A stretch of 64,000 nucleotides of DNA. It comes from Megalonaias nervosa. Its lineage: Eukaryota; Mollusca; Bivalvia; Unionida; Unionidae. Positions 1-9,756 of the stretch are shown piece after piece; the first letter of the stretch is position 1; each line of letters starts with the position of its first letter. The notes beneath the pieces were generated by a model, which did not search any database, was not told where the DNA came from, and saw only the letters and a list, made by a program, of their open reading frames with translations. The translations under genes were made by a program, and so were the position numbers. The stretch covers positions 1 through 64,000 of the forward strand of contig JAECUM010010991.1 in assembly GCA_016617855.1 (NCBI GenBank), written 5' to 3'.

Positions 1-1011
1 CTGAAGTTGAAGCTACCATCCAAGGCGTAGAGAGGTGCATTTCGATGTGAAATCATGGATGACATGTAACAAGCTGCAGATGAATGATGATAAAACTGAA
101 GCCATTCTGATTACAACACAAAGACTTTCTCATTCACATCCTTTACCTCAGACAATAAATATCAGCAACACCAACATTAAATTCACACAGTCAGTACGAA
201 ACCTCGGTGTTACTCTCGACAGTACTCTCTCATTGCACCAACATGTCATGAATATATGCAAGGCTGCATATCTTGAGCTGAGACGAATCAGCTCCATTCG
301 CAAGTATCTTTCAGTTGATGCCACTAAAACACTTGTGTGTTCCTTAGTATTTTCAAGACTGGACTATTGTAACTCAATTCTGTCTGGTTTGTCTCAATAT
401 CTACTTCAGAAACTTCAAAAAGTTCAAAATACAGCTGCTCGAATCATCCTTAGAGTACCACGATCAGAGCACGCCTCTCCCCTGCTCTGTACCTTACACT
501 GGCTATCCATACGATCCAGAATTAAACATAAAATTTGTTCTCTGTGCTAAGTTTCACTGACGGGCTCCAGTCCAACATACCTATCTGACCTCACCCATGT
601 GTACACACCTGCAAGATACTTACACTCCTCTTCTGACACTCGTATTCTCATTATTCCCACTATGAAAATGAAATCATATGGACAATGCTCTTTTGCATAC
701 CAGGGCCCAGCAATGTGGAACGAATTGCCCACTGCACTTAGACACAAAGACACAGTGATCTCATTCAAGAGCGCTCTTAAAACTCACCTATTTCAACTGC
801 AAGAACAGACTTAAAGACCTAATAATGTATCCTTGCCTTAAATATTTACAGCATATTTTCTGTTTCTACTTTTGTGATGTTTGTTTTTAATTTTGTAATC
901 ATATCATTATATATGTTTTTTTAAGTGTTGTCAAATGTTGTAAAGCGCTTAGAGCTTCTAAAGTTTAGGTGCTATACAAAGTCCTCATTATTATTATTAT
1001 TATTATTATTT
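1..1011 (+). mobile_element. LINE (CR1/L2-like) 3' end: reverse transcriptase C-terminus, 3' UTR and ATT tail
   Basis: From position 35 the frame reads [14 protein letters not shown], then NLGVTLDSTLSLHQHVM, YLELRRISSIRKYLSVDATK and [14 protein letters not shown]. This is the thumb and C-terminal part of a non-LTR retrotransposon reverse transcriptase. A stop at 548-550 breaks the frame; conserved GPAMWNELP reappears at about 705-735 in another frame. The 3' UTR ends AGCGCTTAGAGCTTCTAAAGT, GTGCTATACAAAG and an (ATT)n tract at 986-1011, as in L2-like elements. It is 5' truncated by the window edge and decayed. A second copy lies at 38285-40250. Confidence 0.85.
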
Positions 1012-2130
1012 ATAAGCTTAGAATGTTCTGGAAGTGAACTTGTGGCCCAGATCCTGGTCATTTTATTGTGTCTTAGATCAACTGAGATTAATATATAAGG
1101 TTGTGGTAAACAAAATTATTTCATTCCAATGTAAAGTTCAGTCTGTTGAGTCATTTACTGTTGTGATCAGGTATAATTTGAGAGGAATCATTTATTTAAA
1201 TTATTCATTGGAATTGCAAAGTTCTTGTTGACTTTTGGGATTAAAATACTATTTTGGGATTATTGTGAATTCATTCAAAGACATTCTGGATTATATCATT
1301 GTGATACATCAAGACTATTGGTACATCAACCTATTCATGACTTTATACATCAGCACATTCAAGATTATTGGAAATCATTCAGAACATTCTATACTTTGGG
1401 ACTTTTGATAGAACATTTTGGATTATATGGGATTTAATTCACAATACTGTAATTTCCTGTTACATTTTGACTTTGTAATGTAGAGAAATAAATTTATTTG
1501 TTGATATTAATAAAATTGTTGGTCTTGTTTCTTTTCTGTTACTTAATATAAGACCATAGAGTCATAACAATTATGTATTTACTATCTATGCAATATCTCT
1601 TCACTGTTAGACCCTGATCTGTCATACAGTACCATTATGTGAAGAGTACGCAGTTAGACCTGATCTGTGACACCAGTATGTATGCCCAGATCTGTCATGA
1701 CTTGATGCAACAACAATCTATGCATTGCTAGATTTTGATTTGTCACAGCACATTATGTGACAAAAGTCTATGCACAACATGTTAGACCCTGATCTCTTAT
1801 GTCATTCTCAGAAAATATCTGAATGTTTTAATGTAAAATGTAGTCAATTTTTATGCATCATTTTCAATACCATAGTTAGCTGTTACCGCTGGGTAGGATA
1901 GGAACCTAATTGTTTATATTGACACAAACATATATTATGTCTTGGATTGTAATTCGGTTGAAGGAAATTTTTTCAAGTGGAGATCAATATACTGATGCAT
2001 GCAGTTGGGTCTTTACTATTTCCTAGTATATTTCTAAGAAATATTTCTGCATATTGCTATTCAGGGTATATTTAGAGACAGAAATTGTCAGCTACAGCTG
2101 ATAGATTTATGAACCCATGTTTTAACAGAC
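1012..2130. other. MGST2-like gene intron without recognisable exons; weak internal repeats
   Basis: AT-rich. At 1240-1430 there is a loose repetition around ACATTCTGGATTATAT, and at 1600-1800 a loose repetition of TTAGACCCTGATCTGTCAT. An AATAAA sits at 1488-1493 but no gene leads to it. No coding signal recognised. Confidence 0.5.
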
Positions 2131-2148
2131 TTCTAATTTACATGCATT

Positions 2149-2386
2149 ATTGGGTCCCTGGGTATAAGAGTGGTTTACAGATCACTGATGTCTCACCTCT
2201 GTCCATGTGGGTTTGAGTCTCAGGTTTGGCCAATGTGGGTATGTGAAAAAGCTTGCCAGTGGCTTCCCATGGCTTGTTGACTTTTCATGAAATTTTCCAG
2301 GTGTCTTCCTACACTAAATATACTGGCTGCCATGTATTGCCCATCTTGTGCTCTAAAATGGGGGGTTAAACCCATCCAAAAATAAA
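2149..2386 (+). mobile_element. SINE family A copy with target-site duplication
   Basis: Homologous along its length to the clean copies at 39828 and 61836: box-B-like GGGTTTGAGTCTCAG, GTATGTGAAAAAGCTTGCCAG, CTGGCTGCCATGTATTGCCC and a TTAAACCCATCC end. The direct repeat TTACATGCATT at 2138-2148 and 2387-2397 flanks it. It lies 290 bp before the MGST2-like exon. Confidence 0.8.
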
Positions 2387-2677
2387 TTACATGCATTGCC
2401 TAATTGACTAGTTCTATATAATGTAACCTAGCCACTCTGCCAACCTCTCACCATTTGTGAATATTAAACGGACTGATATATTTATAGATTTATGTGTAAT
2501 GTAACAGGTTTTCTATGGTAACCATTGGTACTAAAAGAGACAAATTCTATTTGACTATAAGTTTTTGTTTTTATTGACAAATCCAATTTTCCTTACCCTC
2601 ATACCACTTTGACAGGATATGTGGACAAGTGGATTGATTGAGGCCCGGTATGTTTAACATTATGCTTTGTTTTTCAG

Positions 2678-5199
2678 TGCCAGCAGCTATTGTGGGTCTT
2701 GTATTTGTATACAGCCGCCACAAATATTTCCATGACTACTCTGAGAAAGCTAGCAAAAGGTATGATTCATTTCTAATAATCTTTTCACATTTTTTAAAAT
2801 CTGTTTGTTATAGAATTGTACCCATCTGAACTGGATATAGTAAAATATAGTATGAAATATCCAAGTATCCCCATCATTGTCATATACTTTTCTTACATGT
2901 TAATGCTGCTGCTCCCAGTGCTTTCAATCACTGCATTGTGATTATGAAGTTTTATGAAACAGTAAACCAATCACACTGATCTGTATTGAGGTCAATATTA
3001 AGTTTTATGAACCAGTAGACCAATTGCACTGATCTGTATTGAGGTCAGTATTAAGTTTTATGAACAGGTAAATACTTAATGATTAGAAACAGGGGTCAGT
3101 ATGATAGGTTTACTGATCCATAAAACATGATGTTCATCAAAACAAATGTATAATGGTGCTATATGTCAAAGAGCTTTTGGTAAAAGTTTTCATTTCTTGT
3201 CCATCTATTAGCACAAGATTGTTATTGCTACTGCACCTAAATTACTTGGAGGATTGCCTTGAAACTCTCACACACATTCATCCTATGTTCTAGTTGATCC
3301 TAAATGAAATGGTGCATATGAGACATTTAATATGGTTACTACAGCAACCATCTTGAAAATGTAGTTATTGCTACTCCTCCTGAATGAATGGTCATATCAA
3401 AATATAGGGTTTTCACTAGAAGACATCTTTTTAGTCCTAAAATGAAAATGTGCTGATCTGGCATCCAAAATGGCTGCCACTGCAGCCATCTTGAAAATCA
3501 TGTTATTGCTACACCTCCTGAATGGAAAGTCATATTGACATGGGGTTTTCACCAGAAGACTTCTTATGATGTCTAGTTGGCTGTAGATAAAAATGGTGCC
3601 AATCTGATATCAATTATGGGTTGAAAATATTGCTACACCTCCTGCATGTCTTATTGACATGCAGTTTTAACTAAAAGACTTCTTACGATGTCTACTTTGA
3701 CCTCAGTGAAATTTATGTTGATCTGATATAAAATATAGTTGACACATCAGCCATCTTGAAAATCTTGTACATCCAATATGGCTGCCTACTTGAGAATCTT
3801 GTTCTCACTATTAATCCCAAATGGATGGTCATATAAACATGGGATTTGACTAAGAAAACTTCCTATGATGTCTAGTTGGTTATAAAATGAAAATACAGCC
3901 AGACAGGCATTCAATATGGCCATCTCAGTGGCCATCTTGAAAATCTTATCACTACTTCTGAATGAATGATCATACCAGCATGGGGTTTTCACTGAAAGAC
4001 TTCTTGTAATATCTAGCTGGTCATAAATGAAAATGGTATCAAATATGGCTGCCACAATGCATACCTGCCATAACTCATGCTAAACATGATTGTTTATTCA
4101 CAAATCCCCTTGCATGTTCATGTTTCCAAAATTTTCAGTAACCTTCAGAAAACAAAAAATGCCACCTCAGTACATTACAGGTAGTATGTATAAACAGTAA
4201 ACAGTCCTGCTAAAAGTTCATGTAAAACTATCCTTGTGGCAGTTTATACAGCAAATTGTCATTGAGGCAATTAAAAGGCAAGGTGGTCAGGTGTAAACAT
4301 CCACAATTTCCATATTACTTAATTGGCTGACAATAGCTAGGGTGATGTGTTGAGTCCTTTACTATGGGGAGGCTCATTTTGTTACTTTGCATAGGTAAAA
4401 TTCATAAAGTGGAAAAAAGTTTGTTTTAAGTTACAGATGCATGTTGAAGAATAAAAGTTCTTGCACATCATTGCCATTTAAGCTATATAATGAGGGAATG
4501 TAACAAAGATAAAGTAAAATGTGTGTGTGATTTAGATTTTTAACGTAGCTTTAAAAACTTTTCAGTCATATCGCTATGATGTCTGCAGTGTGACAGTTTA
4601 TAGTGATGTTTAGCACTGGAGCCTCACGTTGCAGACATGTAGCATGATGTCCCACCCTGCTGTCACATTATCCTGACACCAGGCCAACCAGTCCTAACAC
4701 TAACCTTTTAATGCTGAGCCAAGTGAGGCAGCTGTTAGTACCATTTTTGAAAGTCTTTGGTATGACTCGGCTGGGGTTCGAACCCACGACCTCCCGCATC
4801 CGAGGCGGATGCTCTACCAATAGGCCACTGGAGCGGTCCCTAAAGTAAAATAAGCCAAAGAATACAACATCATTTTTAAATGTTAAATTCTGATTTAAAT
4901 CTACAGCTTGAGTCACATTTGTTTACATAATCCAAAAATTAAATTTTAAAAAACTTCAATCATGTTTTATGATTTGTGTACATGTATATAAAGGATTTTA
5001 CATATTTAAGTTATAGATATAAAGGAGTAAGAAATGATTCTTATTTTTTCCCAGGGTGAGTCCATTCTGGATGGGTGTCTATTGTGTATTGTTGATGTTT
5101 TTTATGGCTGGCATCGGTCTGACCCATCAGCTTTTGAAGATGTACGCTGGAGTGGACCTTGCCAAGAAAGCTTTGGCCATGTACTATGGCAGCTTGTGA
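2678..5199 (+). CDS. MGST2: MGST2-like microsomal glutathione S-transferase (MAPEG family), last two coding exons
   Basis: Two exons join in frame. 2678-2759 (82 bp) follows a TTTTCAG acceptor and ends AG|GTATGA; 5055-5199 (145 bp) follows TTTTTTCCCAG and ends in TGA. The joined peptide reads VPAAIVGLVFVYSRHKY then FHDYSEKASKR, a hydrophobic segment, and a LAKKALAMYYGSL tail. The RHxYFxxYSExAxKR block followed by a last membrane helix and a LxxAKK tail matches MGST2 better than FLAP or LTC4 synthase. Family knowledge: MAPEG proteins are four-helix trimeric membrane enzymes of the endoplasmic reticulum or nuclear envelope that use glutathione, and the Arg/Tyr positions here line the glutathione site. 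The 5' exons (helices 1-2) must lie before the window; none is recognisable in 1-2677. Orthology to MGST2 rather than a lineage-specific MAPEG paralogue is inference. Confidence 0.85.
2944..3070 (+). repeat. Short tandem repeat, about 60-bp unit, two to two and a half copies
   Basis: AAGTTTTATGAA(A/C)CAGTA, CACTGATCTGTATTGAGGTC and TATT recur at a spacing of about 60 bp, with a partial third copy ending near 3070. Confidence 0.7.
3140..4060 (+). repeat. Degenerate tandem array, about 140-bp monomer (family H1)
   Basis: About six monomers with GCCATCTTGAAAATC, GTTATTGCTACACCTCCTG, GGGGTTTTCAC..AAGACTTCTT and ATGTCTAGTTGGT, repeated every 120-150 bp. The first unit is a variant containing ACTTGGAGGATTGCCTTGAA. 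The reverse-orientation array at 34440-35650 has the same units, including this variant edge unit, so the arrays are copies of one larger mobile unit. It lies in the last MGST2-like intron. Confidence 0.85.
4521..4840 (-). mobile_element. SINE family B (tRNA-headed, RUDI-like), full length, with target-site duplication
   Basis: On the - strand the head reads GGACCGCTCCAGTGGCC, TATTGGTAGAGCATCC and GGGTTCGAACCCCAGCC, with good Pol III box A and box B. A body of about 230 bp follows, with ACTAACCTTTT-like and TGTCTGCAACGTGAGG-type segments and a GTGTGTG-derived tail. TAAAGTAAAAT flanks it at 4510-4520 and 4841-4851. The length and tRNA head recall the V-SINE element RUDI described from molluscs; that identity is inferred. 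The copy sits in the last intron of the MGST2-like gene, about 200 bp before the final exon. Confidence 0.85.
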
Positions 5200-5325
5200 A
5201 GCATGTACATTAATTTTATGTAGGATTTAGGTTAACACCATTTTAACAATTTATAACAAAAGTTTATAATTGTATGTAACTTTCTGAGGAATTTATTTTT
5301 TTAATAAAACAAAATTACTCTTAAA
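5200..5325 (+). promoter_or_regulatory. 3' UTR and polyadenylation signal of the MGST2-like gene
   Basis: AATAAA lies at 5303-5308, about 105 bp after the stop codon at 5197-5199, in an AT-rich 3' UTR. Cleavage is expected 10-25 bases further on. The following DNA shows no further + strand exon. Confidence 0.65.
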
Positions 5326-5329
5326 AATG

Positions 5330-6499
5330 AGTTCTGCATTGGCTTTTTATTGTAACAGCATTACATACAGGATTTTCACATCAGACCATGACATACTGCA
5401 AGGATCTTGGCTTTGCTGTATTTATATTGATATTGCCATGTTGGATAATTTTCTCATTTAGTCAAGAATTGCAAGCAATGAGGTAAGTCTGAGAAATAAT
5501 CCAATCTTTGAAGTATTGCATTGTATCTGTCTGAATTGAGACACTATTTTTAAATATGTAATTTGCAGTGACAGATTTGTCTGTTATTGATGGTGTCCTA
5601 GTTGATGGTGTTTAAGTCTTATTGTTGGTGTCCTGGTTGGTGGTGTTTTAATACTGTAATTGTTGGTGTCCTAGTTGGTGGTATTATATGTTAGACTGTA
5701 CCAGTGCACTCATCTATCAGTGCTTCATGTAATGACCTTAAAGACTGACACTAAAGGGACAGTTTTTTTTAAAGTGTAATTGAAGCCATGGTCCCTCCAG
5801 TCTACTTTGGGTGAAGTAAAAGGAAAACAGGAATGTAAAATTTTATAATGGCAAAATAAGTCCATCAAAACTTTTATTTTTCTGGATTTGCAAGTTAAAT
5901 ATTATAATACATAAAATATTCATTTATGATCATAGTGTGGGCACACCCTCTTTATGCAGCACCCTCTTTATGCAGTTACATTCAAACCTAAGAGACAGTG
6001 CATGTCTAGGCAGAATTTGGCACCAATCCCTTCACCCGGGGAGAGATAACTCTTGTCTGAATTCCACCTAGATGGACAGATGACTTGGAGCACTTTATTA
6101 CTAAAAACAAGCTTAGGAGAGGTGTGTTTGCAAGGTTGTATTGCACTTCTATATATTATAATCAAAAGTATTATTTTTTTAAAATCACTCCAGGAATTGG
6201 TTTCTTTGACAAGACTGTTACTGCAATTTTTAAAATTGTCTTAGCAATTTTTCCTTTCCTTTTTTTAATATGAGAAAGTTGTGTCCATGCTGTTTCATGC
6301 CTGATCTCTCCCCAAGTTCATGCTCTACAATAGACTTGGGTAATAACTGATTTATATTAATGACATAATGGAATTACATCGTTTTGTGATACATAGTAAG
6401 GTTTTATAAAAGTGGACATCCTTAACAAAATTAATTTGTTGAATTTTGGCTAAATTTTGAACATCACGAGTTGTCCCATGTAGGCACTTAAAACCAAGC

Positions 6500-6500
<1 letters not shown>
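5330..6500. other. Intergenic sequence between the convergent MGST2-like and BBS7 genes, no gene found
   Basis: Contains a short GTTGGTGTCCTAGTTG-type repeat at 5585-5690. No exon-like homology was seen. Short frames at 5968-6273 overlap on both strands and show no recognisable protein. Confidence 0.5.

Positions 6501-6501
<1 letters not shown>

Positions 6502-6547
<46 letters not shown>
6502..6547. repeat. (TA)n microsatellite
   Basis: About 23 TA dinucleotides. It creates an Ile-Tyr repeat frame that is not a gene. Confidence 0.98.
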
Positions 6548-6551
<4 letters not shown>

Positions 6552-6775
6552 TTAATATCTGTTTCATGAACATATTAATGAGATCGTTTTAGTTCTCAAC
6601 TGATGTCATGTGATATAAAGAAAAAGCATAGTGTCCAAGGCATCCAGATTCATTTCAGCATTTATTCACCGCACTAGGCTGCAGTGTTTTCAAAATTTTG
6701 TTCACCAAGGCTTGCAAAAGTTATAAATTATTCAATTCATTTTATAAATTTTAACTAAATTTGTTTTTGTTTTTG

Positions 6776-6945
6776 TTGGTTTTAATGACACTCTTGAACA
6801 CATGATTAGCCATATCACACCAAGAAAATGGGAGCTGAATGCCTTTCCCAAGGGTACACTGAAGCTGCTAATCTGGGTTGGCCTGGGTGGGTATCAAACC
6901 CATGATGAGTCTGATCTCTACCAAGTGAGCTACCATGGCTTATAA
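6776..6945 (-). mobile_element. SINE family C copy, tRNA-headed
   Basis: The - strand has a box-A-like TAGCTCACTTGGTAGAG and box-B-like GGGTTTGATACCC, then TACCCTTGGGAAAGGCATTC and TTGGTGTGAT, ending ATTAAAACCAAC. The CCTTGGGCAAGG-like body is shared with the copies near 7900 and 11400. Confidence 0.65.
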
Positions 6946-6949
6946 AAAT

Positions 6950-7760
6950 AGAGCAAGATCCTGTATCATATTTTCTATTACATGGGTGTTTTGCTATCAG
7001 CCTTATTTTCTTTTCAGTTCCAAGGTCAGTCACAGTTCGTTTTTTCTGGTCTAGTTCTATTAGCTTGAGACAAGGCAGATGAGGGGGGCCAATAATACTA
7101 TGGATTTAAATAATGGATCCATCAGAAAAAAACCTGTTTAATAACATTTTACAACTAACTTCATGCAGTACCAATCATCACAACTAATAACCATTGAATG
7201 GAGGAATATTATGACGTGTAATTATATTGAAAACAAAGCTATGCCATATCACAGCAGAGTTGGATTCATAAATGGCCTTAAACAGGAAAGTTTGTCTTAT
7301 ACTTGGATCTATCTTATTCCATATTAAGAAGAAAACCTCTGCTGAAAAGTATTTTTTAAACGTATGTGGCTATTTTCCCTATATTATTGGGTGAAACATC
7401 ATAATTCTTAATAAGAACCAACAACAAACATATTTTAGTTAAAATGAATTAACTAGGGTAAACAACACCAATTCTTAATAAAGAATATGATACTTATTAT
7501 ATGCTTATCACATAGATATTTTCATATGAAACAAAAAATTACAAGAAGAGCAATAGAGGTGCATATCAGCACCATCCAGGCAATTTTCTGATGAAAATAT
7601 TGTCATAGGACCGGGGTGGGGGGGTATTAGATGTTTAAACATGGTGTTTTAATTTATTACATTATGAAATCCAGTAAAATATAAAAAGTCGATGAAAAAT
7701 TAAAAATTAAATTTAGAAATTTACAGATGTGTAATGATGTTATATAATGTATGTCAGGGC
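6950..7760. other. Intergenic, no feature recognised
   Basis: AT-rich, with a run of G at about 7613-7623. No repeat or coding similarity noticed. Confidence 0.4.
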
Positions 7761-7764
7761 TTTC

Positions 7765-8045
7765 AAGTTGACACTTTTTAAATGCAGTTCACTACTAAAG
7801 GGTAGCCTTGAAATATTTCTTGAAGTATCACTGATGACATTAAATGGTTTTGGTTTAGTGGTTTTGTAGCACAGCAAAGTACGTAAGTTTTTTAGCACCA
7901 AGGCAATAAAGTAATGTGCTATGGATAAGGACACACCATGGTAGTCAACCCATGCTGATCTGATGGAAGGAGTTGAACCTGTAAGTCACAGGTTTTATTG
8001 ACTAACTACTGAGCCAGTACAACTCCTACATCCACTGGTCACCTC
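7765..8045 (-). mobile_element. SINE family C copy, decayed
   Basis: On the - strand TGGCTCAGTAGTTAG (box A) and AGGTTCAACTCC (box B) are followed by GTGTCCTTATCCATAGCAC and TTGCCTTGGTGCT, then ACAAAACCACTAAACC. The order matches the + strand copy at 11388. Confidence 0.6.
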
Positions 8046-8204
8046 TTAATATATGCAGGAGTATTTGCCTGTCATACATCACTGAGCAAATGCATGGGAA
8101 GGGCATTCAGTGGCATCTAGATAAAATTTAATTAGAAATACTGTATCAAAAATGAAGTAACTTAATTATAAAACATGGATTAACTTAGGTTTTTCTGAGT
8201 TGGG

Positions 8205-8398
8205 GATGGGGTAAGGTTTAAAACCCATTTTCAGCACATGACAGCTTATACATGATTGTTAGTATATATGGTTTAGGAGGAACCCAGGAAAAACCATCAA
8301 CCCATGGGAAGCTACTGCCTTCTCACATGCCTGTGTTGGTCAACCCGAGACTTTAACTCGTGCAAGCACCTTAGAACACTCAGTTACTCGGAGTCTCA
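8205..8398 (-). mobile_element. SINE family A copy, diverged
   Basis: On the + strand: GGTTTAAAACCCATTTTCAGC, GAGGAACCCAGGAAAAACC, GGGAAGCTACTGCCTTCTCACA and GTTACTCGGAGTC. It is the reverse complement of the family A consensus with several small deletions. No clear target duplication seen. Confidence 0.65.
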
Positions 8399-8399
8399 C

Positions 8400-9235
8400 G
8401 ATAAAACAAAAACTCAAATGGTAAGGTAACAAACCATTGGCCCTGTACATTTTCTGCAGAAAGTTTTGATCTGATTGTGAGGTGACGGCTCCAATATTTA
8501 ATAGTATGATGGGATTCTAAGGTGGGCAATTTTTTGCCCCTTATCATCTAAGATATTACCTCTCATAAACCACAATCACTAAAATAGAACTAGTCAAAAT
8601 CCAAATCCCATTTTGAACAAAACTGCAAAATTCATGTCAGTAAATTCCTGCTGTAAGGTATGACACTCTCTGAAATATAGAAACCAAAGTAAGAAAAACG
8701 AAACCTCAAGAAAGAGCAGCACTGAAATTGCAGGGAAAATATGACACATGATTATCTCATGGCTGAAAGCAATTTTTATATCTATTTTATGATTCAGTCA
8801 CAAGCTAAATGATCAAATACTGCAAGAGATGAACTGTGAAGCAAATCCGTTAGAGATGAGAAATAATTTGAATCATTCATCAGTATCACGGAAACATAAA
8901 TATGATTAATACCAAGTAAATCTTTTGTGTGAAAATTTCATTACAAATTGGAAGCAGTAATTAAAATCTGATTGTTAAATTCCTTTATTTATAACATAGT
9001 CTACATAAAAAGATGCACATAACAAATGGCATGCACTCAAAGTGTTTTACTTGGAGTAGTACATTAAGTTGTTGTTTGTGCGTGATTGTTCTAGGTCAGA
9101 GACTTGTGAAGGATATTAATTTTGATGAGAAATGGTATTTATTGCAACTGCAAAGTAACTAATTATATCAATGTTTATCAAATGAAGCCAACTTGGTTAT
9201 TGTAAATGGACTTAACTGGCTAGCCATTTAAGAAT
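8400..9235. other. Intergenic and BBS7 3' UTR region
   Basis: AT-rich sequence with candidate polyadenylation signals for BBS7. No other feature recognised. Confidence 0.4.
8984..9143 (-). promoter_or_regulatory. Candidate polyadenylation signals of BBS7
   Basis: AATAAA occurs on the - strand at 9138-9143 and at 8984-8989, about 480 and 635 bp after the stop. Either could define the 3' UTR; the sequence alone does not decide. In such AT-rich DNA chance matches are common. Confidence 0.4.
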
Positions 9236-9238
9236 TAA

Positions 9239-9318
9239 TACAGTGATCAACAATGTATTACCGTGATCAACAAATGTAATACAGTGATCAACAAATGTAT
9301 TACAGTGATCAACAAATG
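9239..9318. repeat. Minisatellite, 22-bp unit, about four copies
   Basis: ACAGTGATCAACAAATGTAT is repeated. It lies about 300 bp beyond the BBS7 stop, probably in the 3' UTR. Confidence 0.85.
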
Positions 9319-9622
9319 CATGGAATGTGAAGGATTGTCATTATGCTGTGTTTTATACAAGACATTCTAATACATAAATTACAATAATTTTGTAGACTTA
9401 TTTCTGGACTCTTGTGGCCTTATGATGATAAAAGTCATTACAAGGACAAGATTGTAATTCTTATTTCCAAAAATTCACACAGCTGCCAGGTTTACAGAAA
9501 TGTTACTAATATTACATTGATCATTATGATGTGAATTATATAGCGATTCACACTGCAACACCAAATAAAATTACTATCACAGTCTTGATATCAGATTGAT
9601 AGGTCCGATCTAGGATGTACTG

Positions 9623-9756
9623 TTACGATGTCTCAAAGAATTGCACTAGACTTTGTAGGTCATAGTTGTCCAGTATTTCCAGAAGGGCTGGAACTTTTCC
9701 CTTGACGTTCTGACCCTTGAACTTGAATTTGTCAATGTACAGATCTGTTATCATAC
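9623..9756 (-). CDS. BBS7: BBS7 terminal coding exon, codons 655-698 and stop
   Basis: Reads (G)[19 protein letters not shown] then [20 protein letters not shown] and FETS before TAA at 9623-9625. The conserved junction LYG-MITD fixes the exon start at 9756, after intron bases ...TTTGGAT. It aligns with the BBS7 C-terminus, which ends in FFD/FFE. The 134 bp are in phase with the previous exon only at this boundary. Confidence 0.93.

Noticed and set aside
599..814. 71-codon frame as a separate small gene
   Set aside because: It is the frameshifted end of the LINE reverse-transcriptase region (GPAMWNELP), not a host gene.
4751..4840. Possible tRNA gene on the - strand
   Set aside because: Boxes A and B are present, but this is the head of SINE family B with a 230-bp body and target duplication; no tRNA acceptor stem closes.
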